Counted from the first letter of the stretch, positions 1 through 7,424 are shown. The stretch: 11,773 nucleotides of DNA from Clostridiales bacterium (GCA_009778415.1 WRJV01000286.1:1-11773), one strand, 5' to 3'. Program-made: numbers and translations. Notes: a model not told the origin generated them from the sequence alone.

Positions 1-1269
1 CTACTCCCACTCGATGGTCGAGGGCGGCTTTGCCGTTATGTCGTAAACCACCCTGTTCACGCCCTCTACTTCACTCACTATTCTGCTCGAAACCCTCGCA
101 AGCACTTCGTGGGGCAGCCTTGCCCAGTCGCAGCTCATGGCGTCCACCGACGTCACAGCTCTTATCCCGACGGTGTAGTCGTAAGTCCTGGCATCACCCC
201 TGACGCCGACGCTCCTGATGTCAGGCAAAACCGTAAAGTACTGCCAGAGGTCCTTTGCCAGCCCTGCGCCTTCTATTTCCGACCGGAGTATTGCGTCAGA
301 CTCCCTGATTATTTCAAGCTTCGCTTCGGTTATCTCCCCGATGCACCTGACGCCGAGGCCCGGCCCCGGGAAGGGTTGCCGCCAGACAAGCTCTCTCGCT
401 ATCCCCAGCTCTTCGCCAAGCCTACGCACTTCGTCTTTGAACAGGTACCGCAAGGGCTCAAGTAGCTTCAGCTTCATGTTCTCAGGCAGCCCGCCTACAT
501 TGTGGTGGCTCTTGACCAGCTTTGCCTTCCCAATGCCGCTTTCTACCACGTCCGGGTATATCGTCCCTTGGAGCAGAAAGGATATTTCGCCAGCTTCGCT
601 GCGGATTTTGCCTGCTTCGTCTTCAAATACGCTTATGAATTCCGCGCCTATTATCTTCCTCTTCTGCTCTGGGTCTTTAACACCAGCCAGCTTGTCCAGA
701 AACCGCTTGCGTGCGTCCACATGGTTTATCTTCATGTTGAACTGCCGCCCGTAGACTTCCATCACCTGCTGCGCTTCGCCCTTCCTGAGCAGGCCGTGGT
801 CGACAAACACGCAGGTCAGGTGGTCTCCGATGGCTTTGTGGACGAGGACAGCCGATACCGACGAGTCGACGCCGCCGGACAAGGCGCACAGGACTTTTTT
901 GCCGCCGACTGCCTTTCTGATTTCGCCAACCATCTCGTCTGCAAAATTTTTCATCGTCCAAGTGGGCTCGCATCCGCATTCATTGAACAAAAACCCTTTT
1001 AGCTCAGGGTATTCGTCTCCGGCTGTGTGCGGTTCTCTGCAAACGAGCGTTTTCATATCCTGCTTCGCTATAACCCCATAGCTGGAAGCTGTATTCAGCG
1101 GGTCCGGCGGAGCGGCAACGACTACGCCTTTCGCTTTTTCCGTAATTTGGTCATCAAGCTTGTCGAAAGGCGCGATTTCGCAGTACACGTTCGCCTCTCT
1201 GATCCTTCTTGCCACTAGCTGGCTGTTTTGCCCGCCAACGTCGATAATGAGTATTCCGCTGTGTTCCAT
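1..1269 (-). CDS. guaA: GMP synthase with a degenerate, internally deleted glutaminase domain
   Basis: GMP synthase converts XMP, ATP and ammonia to GMP in the last step of guanine nucleotide synthesis. The PP-loop SGGVDSS is at residues 131-137, followed by a full ATP pyrophosphatase domain and the C-terminal dimerization domain ending KPPSTIEWE. The protein is 422 residues against about 510-525 for the usual enzyme. The shortfall lies in the N-terminal class I glutamine amidotransferase domain: its first strand and helix (ILIIDVGGQNSQLVARR, residues 6-22) and last helix (GFLFNECGCEP, 92-102) remain, but the GxCxG nucleophile elbow and the FHPE motif are missing, and the usual SGGP is AAPPDP. 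The reading frame is intact. The ATG at 1269 is chosen over an in-frame GTG at 1275 because the ribosome binding site fits only the ATG. It starts 11 bases after guaB stops, so the two are surely co-transcribed. Identity is certain; ammonia dependence is inferred. Confidence 0.95.
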   Translation of the reverse strand: MEHSGILIIDVGGQNSQLVARRIREANVYCEIAPFDKLDDQITEKAKGVVVAAPPDPLNTASSYGVIAKQDMKTLVCREPHTAGDEYPELKGFLFNECGCEPTWTMKNFADEMVGEIRKAVGGKKVLCALSGGVDSSVSAVLVHKAIGDHLTCVFVDHGLLRKGEAQQVMEVYGRQFNMKINHVDARKRFLDKLAGVKDPEQKRKIIGAEFISVFEDEAGKIRSEAGEISFLLQGTIYPDVVESGIGKAKLVKSHHNVGGLPENMKLKLLEPLRYLFKDEVRRLGEELGIARELVWRQPFPGPGLGVRCIGEITEAKLEIIRESDAILRSEIEGAGLAKDLWQYFTVLPDIRSVGVRGDARTYDYTVGIRAVTSVDAMSCDWARLPHEVLARVSSRIVSEVEGVNRVVYDITAKPPSTIEWE

Positions 1270-1275
1270 AGCCAC

Positions 1276-1282
1276 CCTCCTT
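1276..1282 (-). promoter_or_regulatory. Shine-Dalgarno site of guaA
   Basis: On the minus strand this reads AAGGAGG and sits 6 bases before the ATG at 1269. It overlaps the guaB stop codon. An in-frame GTG whose first base is 1275 directly abuts this site and therefore cannot use it, so it decides the start. Confidence 0.85.
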
Positions 1283-2783
1283 ATTTTATAGCAGTCTGCT
1301 CCTTCAGTATTACATCGTGGGCACCGCCTTCAACTATGCTTGTCGCAGACACCAGCGTCAGCTTCGCGCTCTTTTGGAGGTCTGGGATGTTCAGTACCCC
1401 GCAGTTGCACATGGTGGACTTGACTTTGTTCAATGAAAGGGTGACGTTGTCTTTGAGCCCGCCGGCGTAGGGGACGTATGAGTCCACGCCTTCCTCAAAA
1501 GAAAGCCTGTTGTCGCCGCCGATGTCGTACCTCTGCCAGTTCCTGGCCCTGTTGGAGCCTTCGCCCCAGTATTCCTTGACATAGGTCCCGTTTATCGTAA
1601 GCTTGCTCGAAGGGCTTTCGTCAAACCGCGCAAAATACCTGCCCAGCATCAAAAAATCCGCTCCCATGGCGAGAGCCAGCGTCATCTGGTAGTCGTACAC
1701 TATGCCGCCGTCAGAGCATATCGGTATGTATGTGCCTGTTTCCTCAAAATACTTGTCTCTCGCCTTTGCGACTTCGATAACCGCCGAAGCCTGCCCCCTG
1801 CCGATGCCTTTCTGCTCGCGGGTTATGCAAATCGAGCCGCCGCCTATGCCCACCTTGACAAAATCCGCGCCAATGCCCGCAAGGTACAGGAACCCTGACG
1901 CATCGACTACGTTGCCTGCCCCAATCTTGACGTTTTCGCCGTACTCTTTTCTAACAAAATCGATAGTGTCCCTTTGCCATTCGGAAAACCCCTCGGAGGA
2001 GTCAACACAAAGCACGTCGACCCCCGCGTCAAGCAGCGCAGGTATCCTCTCTTGGTAGTCCCTGGTGTTTATTCCGGCACCGACCCTGTAGCGTTTTTGC
2101 TCGTCGAGGATTTCGTTTGGATTGGCTTTGTGAGAGTCGTAGTCCTTGCGGAAGACGAAATGCGTAAGCCTTTGATTTGCGTCGATGACAGGCAGCGCGT
2201 TCAGCTTGTTGTCCCACAGCACGTCGTTCGCTTCCGACAATGTGACGCCGTCCTTGGCAAAAATCAGGGACGAAAACGGCGTCATGAACTCCGAAACCTT
2301 GGTGTCCTGGGACATCCTGCTGAGCCTGTAGTCCCTGCTCGTCACTATGCCCAGTATTTTGCCGCCGGCTGTCCCGTCGTCCGTCACAGCTACGGTGGAA
2401 TGCCCCGATTTCTTTTTCAGCGCGAGGATGTCCGCCAAAGTTTGGTCCGGCCTTATGTTTGAATCGCTTTTAACGAACCCGGCCTTGTGGCTTTTCACTT
2501 TTTTGATCATGGCAACCTGGTTTTCTATGGCCTGCGAGGCAAAGATGAACGAGAGGCCGCCTTCTTTGGCCAATGCGATTGCCATCCTGTCATCTGAAAC
2601 TGATTGCATTATCGCTGACACCAGCGGAATATTCATCGTCAGAGAAGAATTCCCCCCATTTTTGTATTTTGCTACCGGGGTAGCCAGATCCACGTTTTCA
2701 ATTTTGCATTCTTTTGACGAATACCCCGGCACCAGCAGGTATTCGCTGAATGTCCTCGAGGGCTCTTTAAAGTATTCCGCCAT
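1281..2783 (-). CDS. guaB: IMP dehydrogenase, Tritrichomonas foetus-like type
   Basis: IMP dehydrogenase oxidises IMP to XMP with NAD+, the committed step to GMP, and feeds GuaA encoded just downstream. The 500-residue protein has a split TIM barrel with a CBS-domain pair inserted at about residues 100-215. Catalytic Cys319 lies in GGGSICITREQKG, Asp261 in VDSSEGFSEW, and the flap carries Arg418-Tyr419 in RARNWQRYD. These numbers, and the N-terminus EPSRTFSEYLLVPG, coincide with what I recall of the T. foetus enzyme; Lys310 and Glu431, positions linked there to mycophenolic acid resistance, are also present. The first in-frame ATG lies 45 bases further upstream, but a GGAGG at 2790-2794 supports the start at 2783. 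vanY ends one base upstream, so guaB's ribosome binding site lies inside the vanY coding end. Identity is very secure. Confidence 0.97.
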   Translation of the reverse strand: MAEYFKEPSRTFSEYLLVPGYSSKECKIENVDLATPVAKYKNGGNSSLTMNIPLVSAIMQSVSDDRMAIALAKEGGLSFIFASQAIENQVAMIKKVKSHKAGFVKSDSNIRPDQTLADILALKKKSGHSTVAVTDDGTAGGKILGIVTSRDYRLSRMSQDTKVSEFMTPFSSLIFAKDGVTLSEANDVLWDNKLNALPVIDANQRLTHFVFRKDYDSHKANPNEILDEQKRYRVGAGINTRDYQERIPALLDAGVDVLCVDSSEGFSEWQRDTIDFVRKEYGENVKIGAGNVVDASGFLYLAGIGADFVKVGIGGGSICITREQKGIGRGQASAVIEVAKARDKYFEETGTYIPICSDGGIVYDYQMTLALAMGADFLMLGRYFARFDESPSSKLTINGTYVKEYWGEGSNRARNWQRYDIGGDNRLSFEEGVDSYVPYAGGLKDNVTLSLNKVKSTMCNCGVLNIPDLQKSAKLTLVSATSIVEGGAHDVILKEQTAIK

Positions 2784-2784
2784 T

Positions 2785-3573
2785 TTATTCCTCCAATCCT
2801 TCATCAAGCAATTGCAAGTACTCTTCAAGAGTCACACCGCTATTGTACATGTACTCTGCTGCGGCCAGCCCCACGTACCGTATGTGCCACGGTTCGTATT
2901 GGTAGCCCGTAATCCCCTCTTTCCCGTCTGGGAACCGTATGACAAACCCGAACAAATGGGCATTCTCCGAAAGCCATTTGCCCTCTGCCGTATCGGCAAA
3001 TTTGGTGGTCAGCTGGTAATTGACTGACGGTGAGCTGACATCTGCGGCAAGCCCGGTCTGGTGTTCGCTTTTTCCCGGTTCTGCGCTGAACGTGTCTGCC
3101 GCCGCCTGCCCAACTTCCGCAACATAATTGCTGTACAGGCTGGATTGAAACTCATAGGAGCGGTACGCTGTGGTCATTACAAGCTCGATCCCCTGCCTTT
3201 TGGCTTCTTCGACAAGGCTGTGGAACGCGTCTGCCGCCGCCGCCCTCATGTACCTTGATTCAGAGGGTCTGTCTTCCGCATAGTATTTAATGCTGCTGAG
3301 GTCGTCCGGCTTGTATTCCATGTCGAGCGCGTGCTCTTTGTTGACAAGTATCAGGTACCCTGAATCGATGTCGTCCTTCAGGCTGCCCTCTATTTTGGGC
3401 GCACTGCTTTCATGCGTCGGCGCTTCCTGCTTGATCCCATTGCCGGCACCCGAAACTGTCCCCAGCCAGATAGAACCCACCAGTGGCTGTAAAGCGGGGG
3501 GGTGCCAGACCAGTGTCCCGATCAGCACAACCGCCAAAACGACAAGGCTCTTGATAAACATTGCATTTCTCAT
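2785..3573 (-). CDS. VanY-type D-alanyl-D-alanine carboxypeptidase (peptidase M15B), membrane-anchored
   Basis: This zinc carboxypeptidase family trims the terminal D-alanine from peptidoglycan stem peptides outside the membrane. With the start at 3573 the protein has 262 residues. Residues 5-23 (FIKSLVVLAVVLIGTLVW) form a hydrophobic signal anchor or uncleaved signal peptide, followed by a low-complexity linker of about 40 residues and the catalytic domain from about residue 75. The zinc motif SEHQTGLAADV supplies His171 and Asp178, and EPWHIRYVG supplies the catalytic Glu227 and third ligand His230, so it looks active. The start is uncertain: the best promoter would start transcription within a few bases of the ATG at 3573, and neither this ATG nor the next one (3561) has a good ribosome binding site. 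It is followed after one base by guaB. Whether it acts as a housekeeping carboxypeptidase or affects glycopeptide tolerance cannot be told; no vanRS-like genes are in view. Confidence 0.88.
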   Translation of the reverse strand: MRNAMFIKSLVVLAVVLIGTLVWHPPALQPLVGSIWLGTVSGAGNGIKQEAPTHESSAPKIEGSLKDDIDSGYLILVNKEHALDMEYKPDDLSSIKYYAEDRPSESRYMRAAAADAFHSLVEEAKRQGIELVMTTAYRSYEFQSSLYSNYVAEVGQAAADTFSAEPGKSEHQTGLAADVSSPSVNYQLTTKFADTAEGKWLSENAHLFGFVIRFPDGKEGITGYQYEPWHIRYVGLAAAEYMYNSGVTLEEYLQLLDEGLEE

Positions 3574-3581
3574 AATACTAC

Positions 3582-3610
3582 ATTCTATCACCAACTGGCC
3601 CGGTTGACAA
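3582..3610 (-). promoter_or_regulatory. Predicted sigma-A promoter of vanY-guaB-guaA
   Basis: On the minus strand TTGTCA (3605-3610) is followed after exactly 17 bases by TAGAAT (3582-3587), each one mismatch from consensus. It starts two bases past the U-tract of the groL terminator. The predicted transcription start, near 3575, lies almost at the vanY ATG, which suggests a leaderless or very short-leader message. Confidence 0.7.
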
Positions 3611-3611
3611 C

Positions 3612-3645
3612 AAAAATGCCGACGAAAGCTTGCTTTCGCCGGCAT
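3612..3645 (-). terminator. Rho-independent terminator of groS-groL
   Basis: In the minus-strand RNA a 13-base-pair stem (arms 3616-3628 and 3633-3645, with one G-U pair) closes a 4-base loop and is followed by UUUUU (3612-3616). It lies 27 bases beyond the groL stop codon. Confidence 0.88.
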
Positions 3646-3671
3646 ATTGTCCATGTTTGGCTTTCGGCAGC

Positions 3672-5306
3672 TTACATCATGCCGCCCATTCCGCCCATTC
3701 CGCCCATTCCGCCGGGCATCGGCGGCTCGTCTTTTTTGACTTCTACTACGCCCGCCTCTGTGGTAAGCAGCATTGCCGATGCCGACGCCGCGTTCTGCAG
3801 CGCCGACCTGGCGACTTTGGCCGGATCCACAATCCCTGCCGCTATCATGTCCGTGTACTGCTCGGTAGTGGCGTTGAACCCTGTCCCCAGCTTGCTGTTC
3901 CTTACTCTGGCAACTACCACAGAGCCTTCGTGGCCCGCATTTTCAGCGATCTGCCTGATCGGTTCCTCCAGCGCCCTTACTAGGATGGCAGCGCCTGTCT
4001 TTTCGTCGCCGGAAAGCGTCTTGACGTACTTCGCCACCGCAGGTATTGCGTTGACGAAAGCGACGCCTCCGCCGGACACGATCCCTTCCTCGACTGCCGC
4101 CTTTGTCGCGTTCAGCGCGTCCTCTATGCGCAGCTTCCTTTCCTTTAGCTCTGTCTCGGTTGCGGCGCCGACCTTGATTACCGCTACGCCGCCCGAAAGC
4201 TTGGCAAGCCTCTCCTGAAGCTTTTCCTTGTCGAAATCGGAAGTCGTCTCTTCTATCTGTGCCTTTATCTGCTGGATTCTCGCCTGGATTGCGTCCTGTT
4301 CGCCCGCGCCGTCTATGATCACTGTGTTGTCCTTGTTGACCTTGACCGACGATGCCGTGCCCAGCAAATCGATGGTCGCCTCTTTAAGGTCGTAGCCGAC
4401 TTCTTCCGAAATGACCGTCCCTCCGGTCAGTATGGCGATGTCTTCCATCATAGCCTTCCTTCTGTCGCCAAAGCCCGGAGCCTTGACCGCTACGCACTCA
4501 AAGGTCCCTCTCAGTTTGTTCACGATGATCGTAGCTAAAGCTTCGCCTTCCACTTCTTCTGCGATGATCAGCAGCTTCTTGCCCTGCTGGACTATCTGTT
4601 CAAGGATCGGGAGCAATTCCTGTATGTTTGAGATTTTTTTGTCTGTTAGCAGGATGTACGGGTCTTGAAGCACCGCTTCCATTTTTTCCGTGTCGGTCAC
4701 CATGTACGCAGAGCAGTAGCCCCTGTCGAACTGCAGCCCTTCCACTACTTCGAGCGTAGTCCCCATCGACTTCGACTCTTCTACAGTGATGACGCCGTCC
4801 TTGCCTACTTTTTCCATCGCCTCTGCGATGAGCTCGCCTATTTCGTCGTCAGTTGCAGACACCGCCGCAACCTGCACTATGCTCTCCCTGTTGTCGACGA
4901 CTTTTGAAAGCGCTTTTATTTCATCCACCGCGATGTCGACCGCGCCTTGGATGCCCTTCTTCAGGATCATCGGGTTGGCGCCTGCCGCGACGTTTTTGAA
5001 CCCTTCCTTGATGATGATCTGGGCAAGCAACGTAGCTGTCGTTGTGCCGTCCCCTGCAACGTCGTTGGTCTTCGTGGCGACTTCCTTCACCAGTTGGGCG
5101 CCCATGTTTTCCATCGGGTCGTCAACCTCGATCTCCCTTGCGATGGTAACGCCGTCGTTCGTTATTACGGGCGATCCGAATTTCTTTTCAAGAAGCACGT
5201 TCCTACCTTTTGGCCCTAAAGTTATTTTAACCGTGTCTGCCAGTTTGTCCACGCCAGTCTGAAGCTTCCTCCTGGCTTCCTCACCAAAAAATAAATCCTT
5301 TGCCAT
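3672..5306 (-). CDS. groL: Chaperonin GroEL (60 kDa, Hsp60)
   Basis: GroEL forms the double-ring ATP-dependent folding chamber of the cytoplasm and works with the GroES lid encoded just upstream. The 544-residue protein is of normal length. The N-terminal equatorial segment KDLFFGEEARRKL, the nucleotide-binding GDGTTTAT at about residues 85-92, the equatorial segment AAVEEGIVSGGG near residue 400, and the Gly-Gly-Met C-terminal tail that faces the cavity are all present. The ATG at 5306 is preceded by a GGAAGAGGG ribosome binding site. The groS-groL gap is 18 bases, which indicates a single transcript controlled by the CIRCE operator at 5665-5691 and ended by the terminator at 3612-3645. Nothing is unusual about the protein itself. 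Confidence 0.99.
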   Translation of the reverse strand: MAKDLFFGEEARRKLQTGVDKLADTVKITLGPKGRNVLLEKKFGSPVITNDGVTIAREIEVDDPMENMGAQLVKEVATKTNDVAGDGTTTATLLAQIIIKEGFKNVAAGANPMILKKGIQGAVDIAVDEIKALSKVVDNRESIVQVAAVSATDDEIGELIAEAMEKVGKDGVITVEESKSMGTTLEVVEGLQFDRGYCSAYMVTDTEKMEAVLQDPYILLTDKKISNIQELLPILEQIVQQGKKLLIIAEEVEGEALATIIVNKLRGTFECVAVKAPGFGDRRKAMMEDIAILTGGTVISEEVGYDLKEATIDLLGTASSVKVNKDNTVIIDGAGEQDAIQARIQQIKAQIEETTSDFDKEKLQERLAKLSGGVAVIKVGAATETELKERKLRIEDALNATKAAVEEGIVSGGGVAFVNAIPAVAKYVKTLSGDEKTGAAILVRALEEPIRQIAENAGHEGSVVVARVRNSKLGTGFNATTEQYTDMIAAGIVDPAKVARSALQNAASASAMLLTTEAGVVEVKKDEPPMPGGMGGMGGMGGMM

Positions 5307-5325
5307 TTTAATTCCCTCTTCCTTT

Positions 5326-5607
5326 CTATAATTCTACCGTAGCCAAAATGTCCTTCTGGCTCATAATCGTATACTCTTCGCCTTTGTACTTGATCTCCGT
5401 CCCTGCGTATTTCGAAAAAACGACGGTGTCTCCGACAGTCAGCTCCATTTTGTCGTCCTTTGTGCCGGGGCCTACCGCCACGACCTTCGCCATCTGCGGC
5501 TGCTCTTTTGCCTGCCCGGGAAGCACGATTCCGCTCTGGGTTTTTTCCTCTGCTTCAAGCCTCTTGATGACCACTCTTTCGCCTAAAGGTTTAATTCCAA
5601 AACTCAT
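5326..5607 (-). CDS. groS: Co-chaperonin GroES (10 kDa)
   Basis: GroES is the heptameric lid of the GroEL chamber. The 93-residue protein has the family start IKPLGERVVIKRLEAEEKT, the mobile loop region KTQSGIVLPGQAKEQPQ, and the typical end YTIMSQKDILATVEL. The ATG at 5607 follows an AAGGAGAT ribosome binding site. The leader of about 80 bases between CIRCE and the start codon carries no other structure I recognise. Confidence 0.98.
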   Translation of the reverse strand: MSFGIKPLGERVVIKRLEAEEKTQSGIVLPGQAKEQPQMAKVVAVGPGTKDDKMELTVGDTVVFSKYAGTEIKYKGEEYTIMSQKDILATVEL

Positions 5608-5664
5608 TTTGATATCTCCTTTCTGTCCTTTCTTTTATTTTCAATAATATTAGTGTCTGCGTTG

Positions 5665-5691
5665 TTAGCACTCTGTTTGATTGAGTGCTAA
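5665..5691. promoter_or_regulatory. CIRCE operator (HrcA binding site)
   Basis: TTAGCACTC (5665-5673), nine spacer bases, then GAGTGCTAA (5683-5691) form a perfect inverted repeat matching the classic CIRCE consensus. It lies just after the groS -10 box, so HrcA bound here would block transcription initiation, and the arms would also form a hairpin in the leader RNA. hrcA itself is not in the window. Confidence 0.98.
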
Positions 5692-5695
5692 GAAT

Positions 5696-5724
5696 AATTT
5701 AATACTTTCGTTCATGCTTGTCAA
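5696..5724 (-). promoter_or_regulatory. Sigma-A promoter of groS-groL
   Basis: On the minus strand TTGACA (5719-5724, perfect -35) is followed after 17 bases by TAAATT (5696-5701). CIRCE begins 4 bases downstream, the standard arrangement for HrcA-repressed promoters. The -35 box lies 8 bases beyond the stop of the glycosylase gene. Confidence 0.85.
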
Positions 5725-5732
5725 GGCTTTTT

Positions 5733-6617
5733 TCATTTTTTTCCGCGAATTTCTAAAGATTTCATGTAATAGAACAAATACTGCTGCGCTATGCCCCCGT
5801 GCCTGCCGAAGTTTTTGCCGGCGTATTCGGCCATAGCCTTGGTATTGCTTTCGTCTATGCCGTAAAGGCTGCTCATCGCATGCTTCACCCAGACGTCGAT
5901 GGGGAAGCTGCCGTGTTTGTCCATCGAAAACAGCATGATGCACCTTGCAACTTTCGGCCCTACGCCCGGCAGGCCTGTCAAATACTTAAAAGCCTCCTCA
6001 TCGCTTGCGCCGCCAAGGCTCAGAAGCATTTCGCAGTTGTCTTTGTTGACAGCCTTTGCTGTCTTTACGATGTATTTTGCCCTGTATCCGAGCCTGCACG
6101 GGGCAAGGTCTTCTTCCGAAAGCCCTGCCAGCGTGGCAGTATCCGGGAACTTAAAGAACGTGCGCCCCCTGTACTCGCCGGCCGGCTTGCCGAAATTCTC
6201 GCAGAGCGACGATATGCAGCCCTTGATCCTCTTTATGTTGTTGTTCTGGGAGATGATGAACGAGATCAGCGTTTCCCATTTGTCCTGTTGCAATATCCTG
6301 ATGCCCCGCCCGAATTCGGCGGCTTTCGCCATGACCGGGTCGTTTTTCGACAGTTCAGCTATTATTGCCTCATAGTCCCTTCCAAGGTCAAGGTAGCTGC
6401 TCCAAAATTCCGCGAAGTCGGAATCGCCTGCATTGTCGATGGCCAGCTCTCCCATGCATTCGTCGCCGCTGCATGGCCTGAAGGAAATGTTGACGGGCTG
6501 AGCCCCTGCCGCAATCCCTGTGTAGCTGCCGTCCCCCTGTTTCTCCCACCTGAAGCACTGCCCGCAGTCGAAGATGTGGTCGAGATTGAAGTTCTTCACA
6601 TTTCTGTACACTGTCAT
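5733..6617 (-). CDS. ogg: 8-oxoguanine DNA glycosylase/AP lyase, OGG1-like HhH-GPD family
   Basis: The enzyme excises 8-oxoguanine paired with cytosine and can nick the resulting abasic site. The 294-residue protein has an OGG_N domain with GQCFRW at 19-24, where Gly19 matches the 8-oxoG-reading Gly42 of human OGG1. SFIISQNNNIKRI at 119-131 contains Asn125 and Arg130, matching human Asn149 and Arg154 that read the opposite cytosine. The helix-hairpin-helix GLPGVGPKVA (215-224) carries Lys222 and is followed by Asp241, the same 19-residue separation as human Lys249 and Asp268. All key residues are present, so it should be bifunctional. The ATG overlaps the stop of the upstream P-loop gene in an ATGA, with GAGGTGA as a distant ribosome binding site, so translation is probably coupled. 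The presence of a eukaryote-like OGG1 in a clostridium is known for this phylum. Confidence 0.93.
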   Translation of the reverse strand: MTVYRNVKNFNLDHIFDCGQCFRWEKQGDGSYTGIAAGAQPVNISFRPCSGDECMGELAIDNAGDSDFAEFWSSYLDLGRDYEAIIAELSKNDPVMAKAAEFGRGIRILQQDKWETLISFIISQNNNIKRIKGCISSLCENFGKPAGEYRGRTFFKFPDTATLAGLSEEDLAPCRLGYRAKYIVKTAKAVNKDNCEMLLSLGGASDEEAFKYLTGLPGVGPKVARCIMLFSMDKHGSFPIDVWVKHAMSSLYGIDESNTKAMAEYAGKNFGRHGGIAQQYLFYYMKSLEIRGKK

Positions 6618-7423
6618 CCCAGATCTTTCACCTCAATGTCTACGCAGTCAATGTTGAAAGCCGTCATGAGCCCGACTTGCCAGGCTACCTGTTCCTGAAA
6701 CGTTTTCGCCGTCTCGATTATCTTTGCGCCGTACCTTACTACAACGACAATCGTCAGCCTTATTCCGCTTTTCGTGTTTTCCGTCTGCACCCTGGTTACG
6801 TGGAGCTTGCTCTTCCTGCTCTTAACTATGCATTCGACGATGTCGCCTATCACCCTGTCCGAAATGATGTAGTCGCCCATGTAGCTGTACGTCGGCCTGA
6901 CTACTGATTTTTCCGCGAACGCGCCCCGCCCGCTCCTGCCCTTTGCCCTGAAAACCCTGAGCGGGTCGACAAAATACCCGGAGAATTCCCTTTTTATCTG
7001 GAACGTAGGCACCGGGATAAGGTGCTTGCCCAGTTCGTCCCTTTGCTTTTTCGCTGTTTCGCGCTCGTTTTCGCTGGTGATTGATTCGATGTACACTGTG
7101 TCCTTTATTTCAGGGAGTTCCAATCTCTCAGCGATCTTGTTCGTCATGCCGTCCGAGGTGCCGATTATCAGGATGCTGCTTGGCGACACTTCCTGAATTT
7201 TGCTTTTTACAGCATTCTTGTGCCCCTCGTCGGTGAACAGCGCAGTTTTGACGGCTCCAATCCTCGTCGTCTGCCTCTTGGCCGAAACGCCTGCCAAGAT
7301 GCCGTTGCCTACGATGAACAAACCGTCGTCGATTATGCCTTCAATGTTTCTTTCTCTACATAAATTCATCGCTTGATAGCTCTTGCCCGTTCCGCTTTTT
7401 CCTACCAACGCATAAACTTTCAT
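6614..7423 (-). CDS. P-loop NTPase-like protein with a C-terminal Asp23/Gls24 (YloU)-like domain
   Basis: The 269-residue protein begins with a nucleotide-binding core: Walker A GKSGTGKS at residues 8-15 directly after the first strand (MKVYALVG), and a hydrophobic strand SILIIGTSD at 83-91 that may be Walker B or a sensor. A charged linker (about 115-170) leads to a C-terminal stretch from about residue 183 with the pattern of the Asp23/Gls24/YloU family: DYIISDRVIGDIVECIV, then alternating strands with RLTIVVVVRYGAKI, and a helix ending in IDCVDIEVKDLG. That family is linked to cell-envelope stress and membrane tethering in Gram-positives, but no function is established for this fusion here. 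The ATG at 7423 follows GGAGAAG. It overlaps the ogg start by an ATGA. The P-loop is secure, the Asp23 assignment is by pattern only, and nothing shows a substrate. Confidence 0.8.
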   Translation of the reverse strand: MKVYALVGKSGTGKSYQAMNLCRERNIEGIIDDGLFIVGNGILAGVSAKRQTTRIGAVKTALFTDEGHKNAVKSKIQEVSPSSILIIGTSDGMTNKIAERLELPEIKDTVYIESITSENERETAKKQRDELGKHLIPVPTFQIKREFSGYFVDPLRVFRAKGRSGRGAFAEKSVVRPTYSYMGDYIISDRVIGDIVECIVKSRKSKLHVTRVQTENTKSGIRLTIVVVVRYGAKIIETAKTFQEQVAWQVGLMTAFNIDCVDIEVKDLG

Positions 7424-7424
7424 C

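Noticed and set aside
218..754. Long plus-strand open frames across guaA, and similar ones across guaB, groL, the ABC-F gene and ogg
   Set aside because: They lie opposite well-identified genes, have Ser/Pro/Arg-rich translations typical of antisense frames and lack convincing ribosome binding sites.
3574..3654. Upstream extension of VanY to an ATG at 3654
   Set aside because: The extension would run through the groL terminator hairpin and put charged and cysteine residues before the hydrophobic anchor.
3672..3715. Tandem short repeat near the groL 3' end
   Set aside because: It encodes the Gly-Gly-Met tail common to GroEL proteins and is not a separate element.
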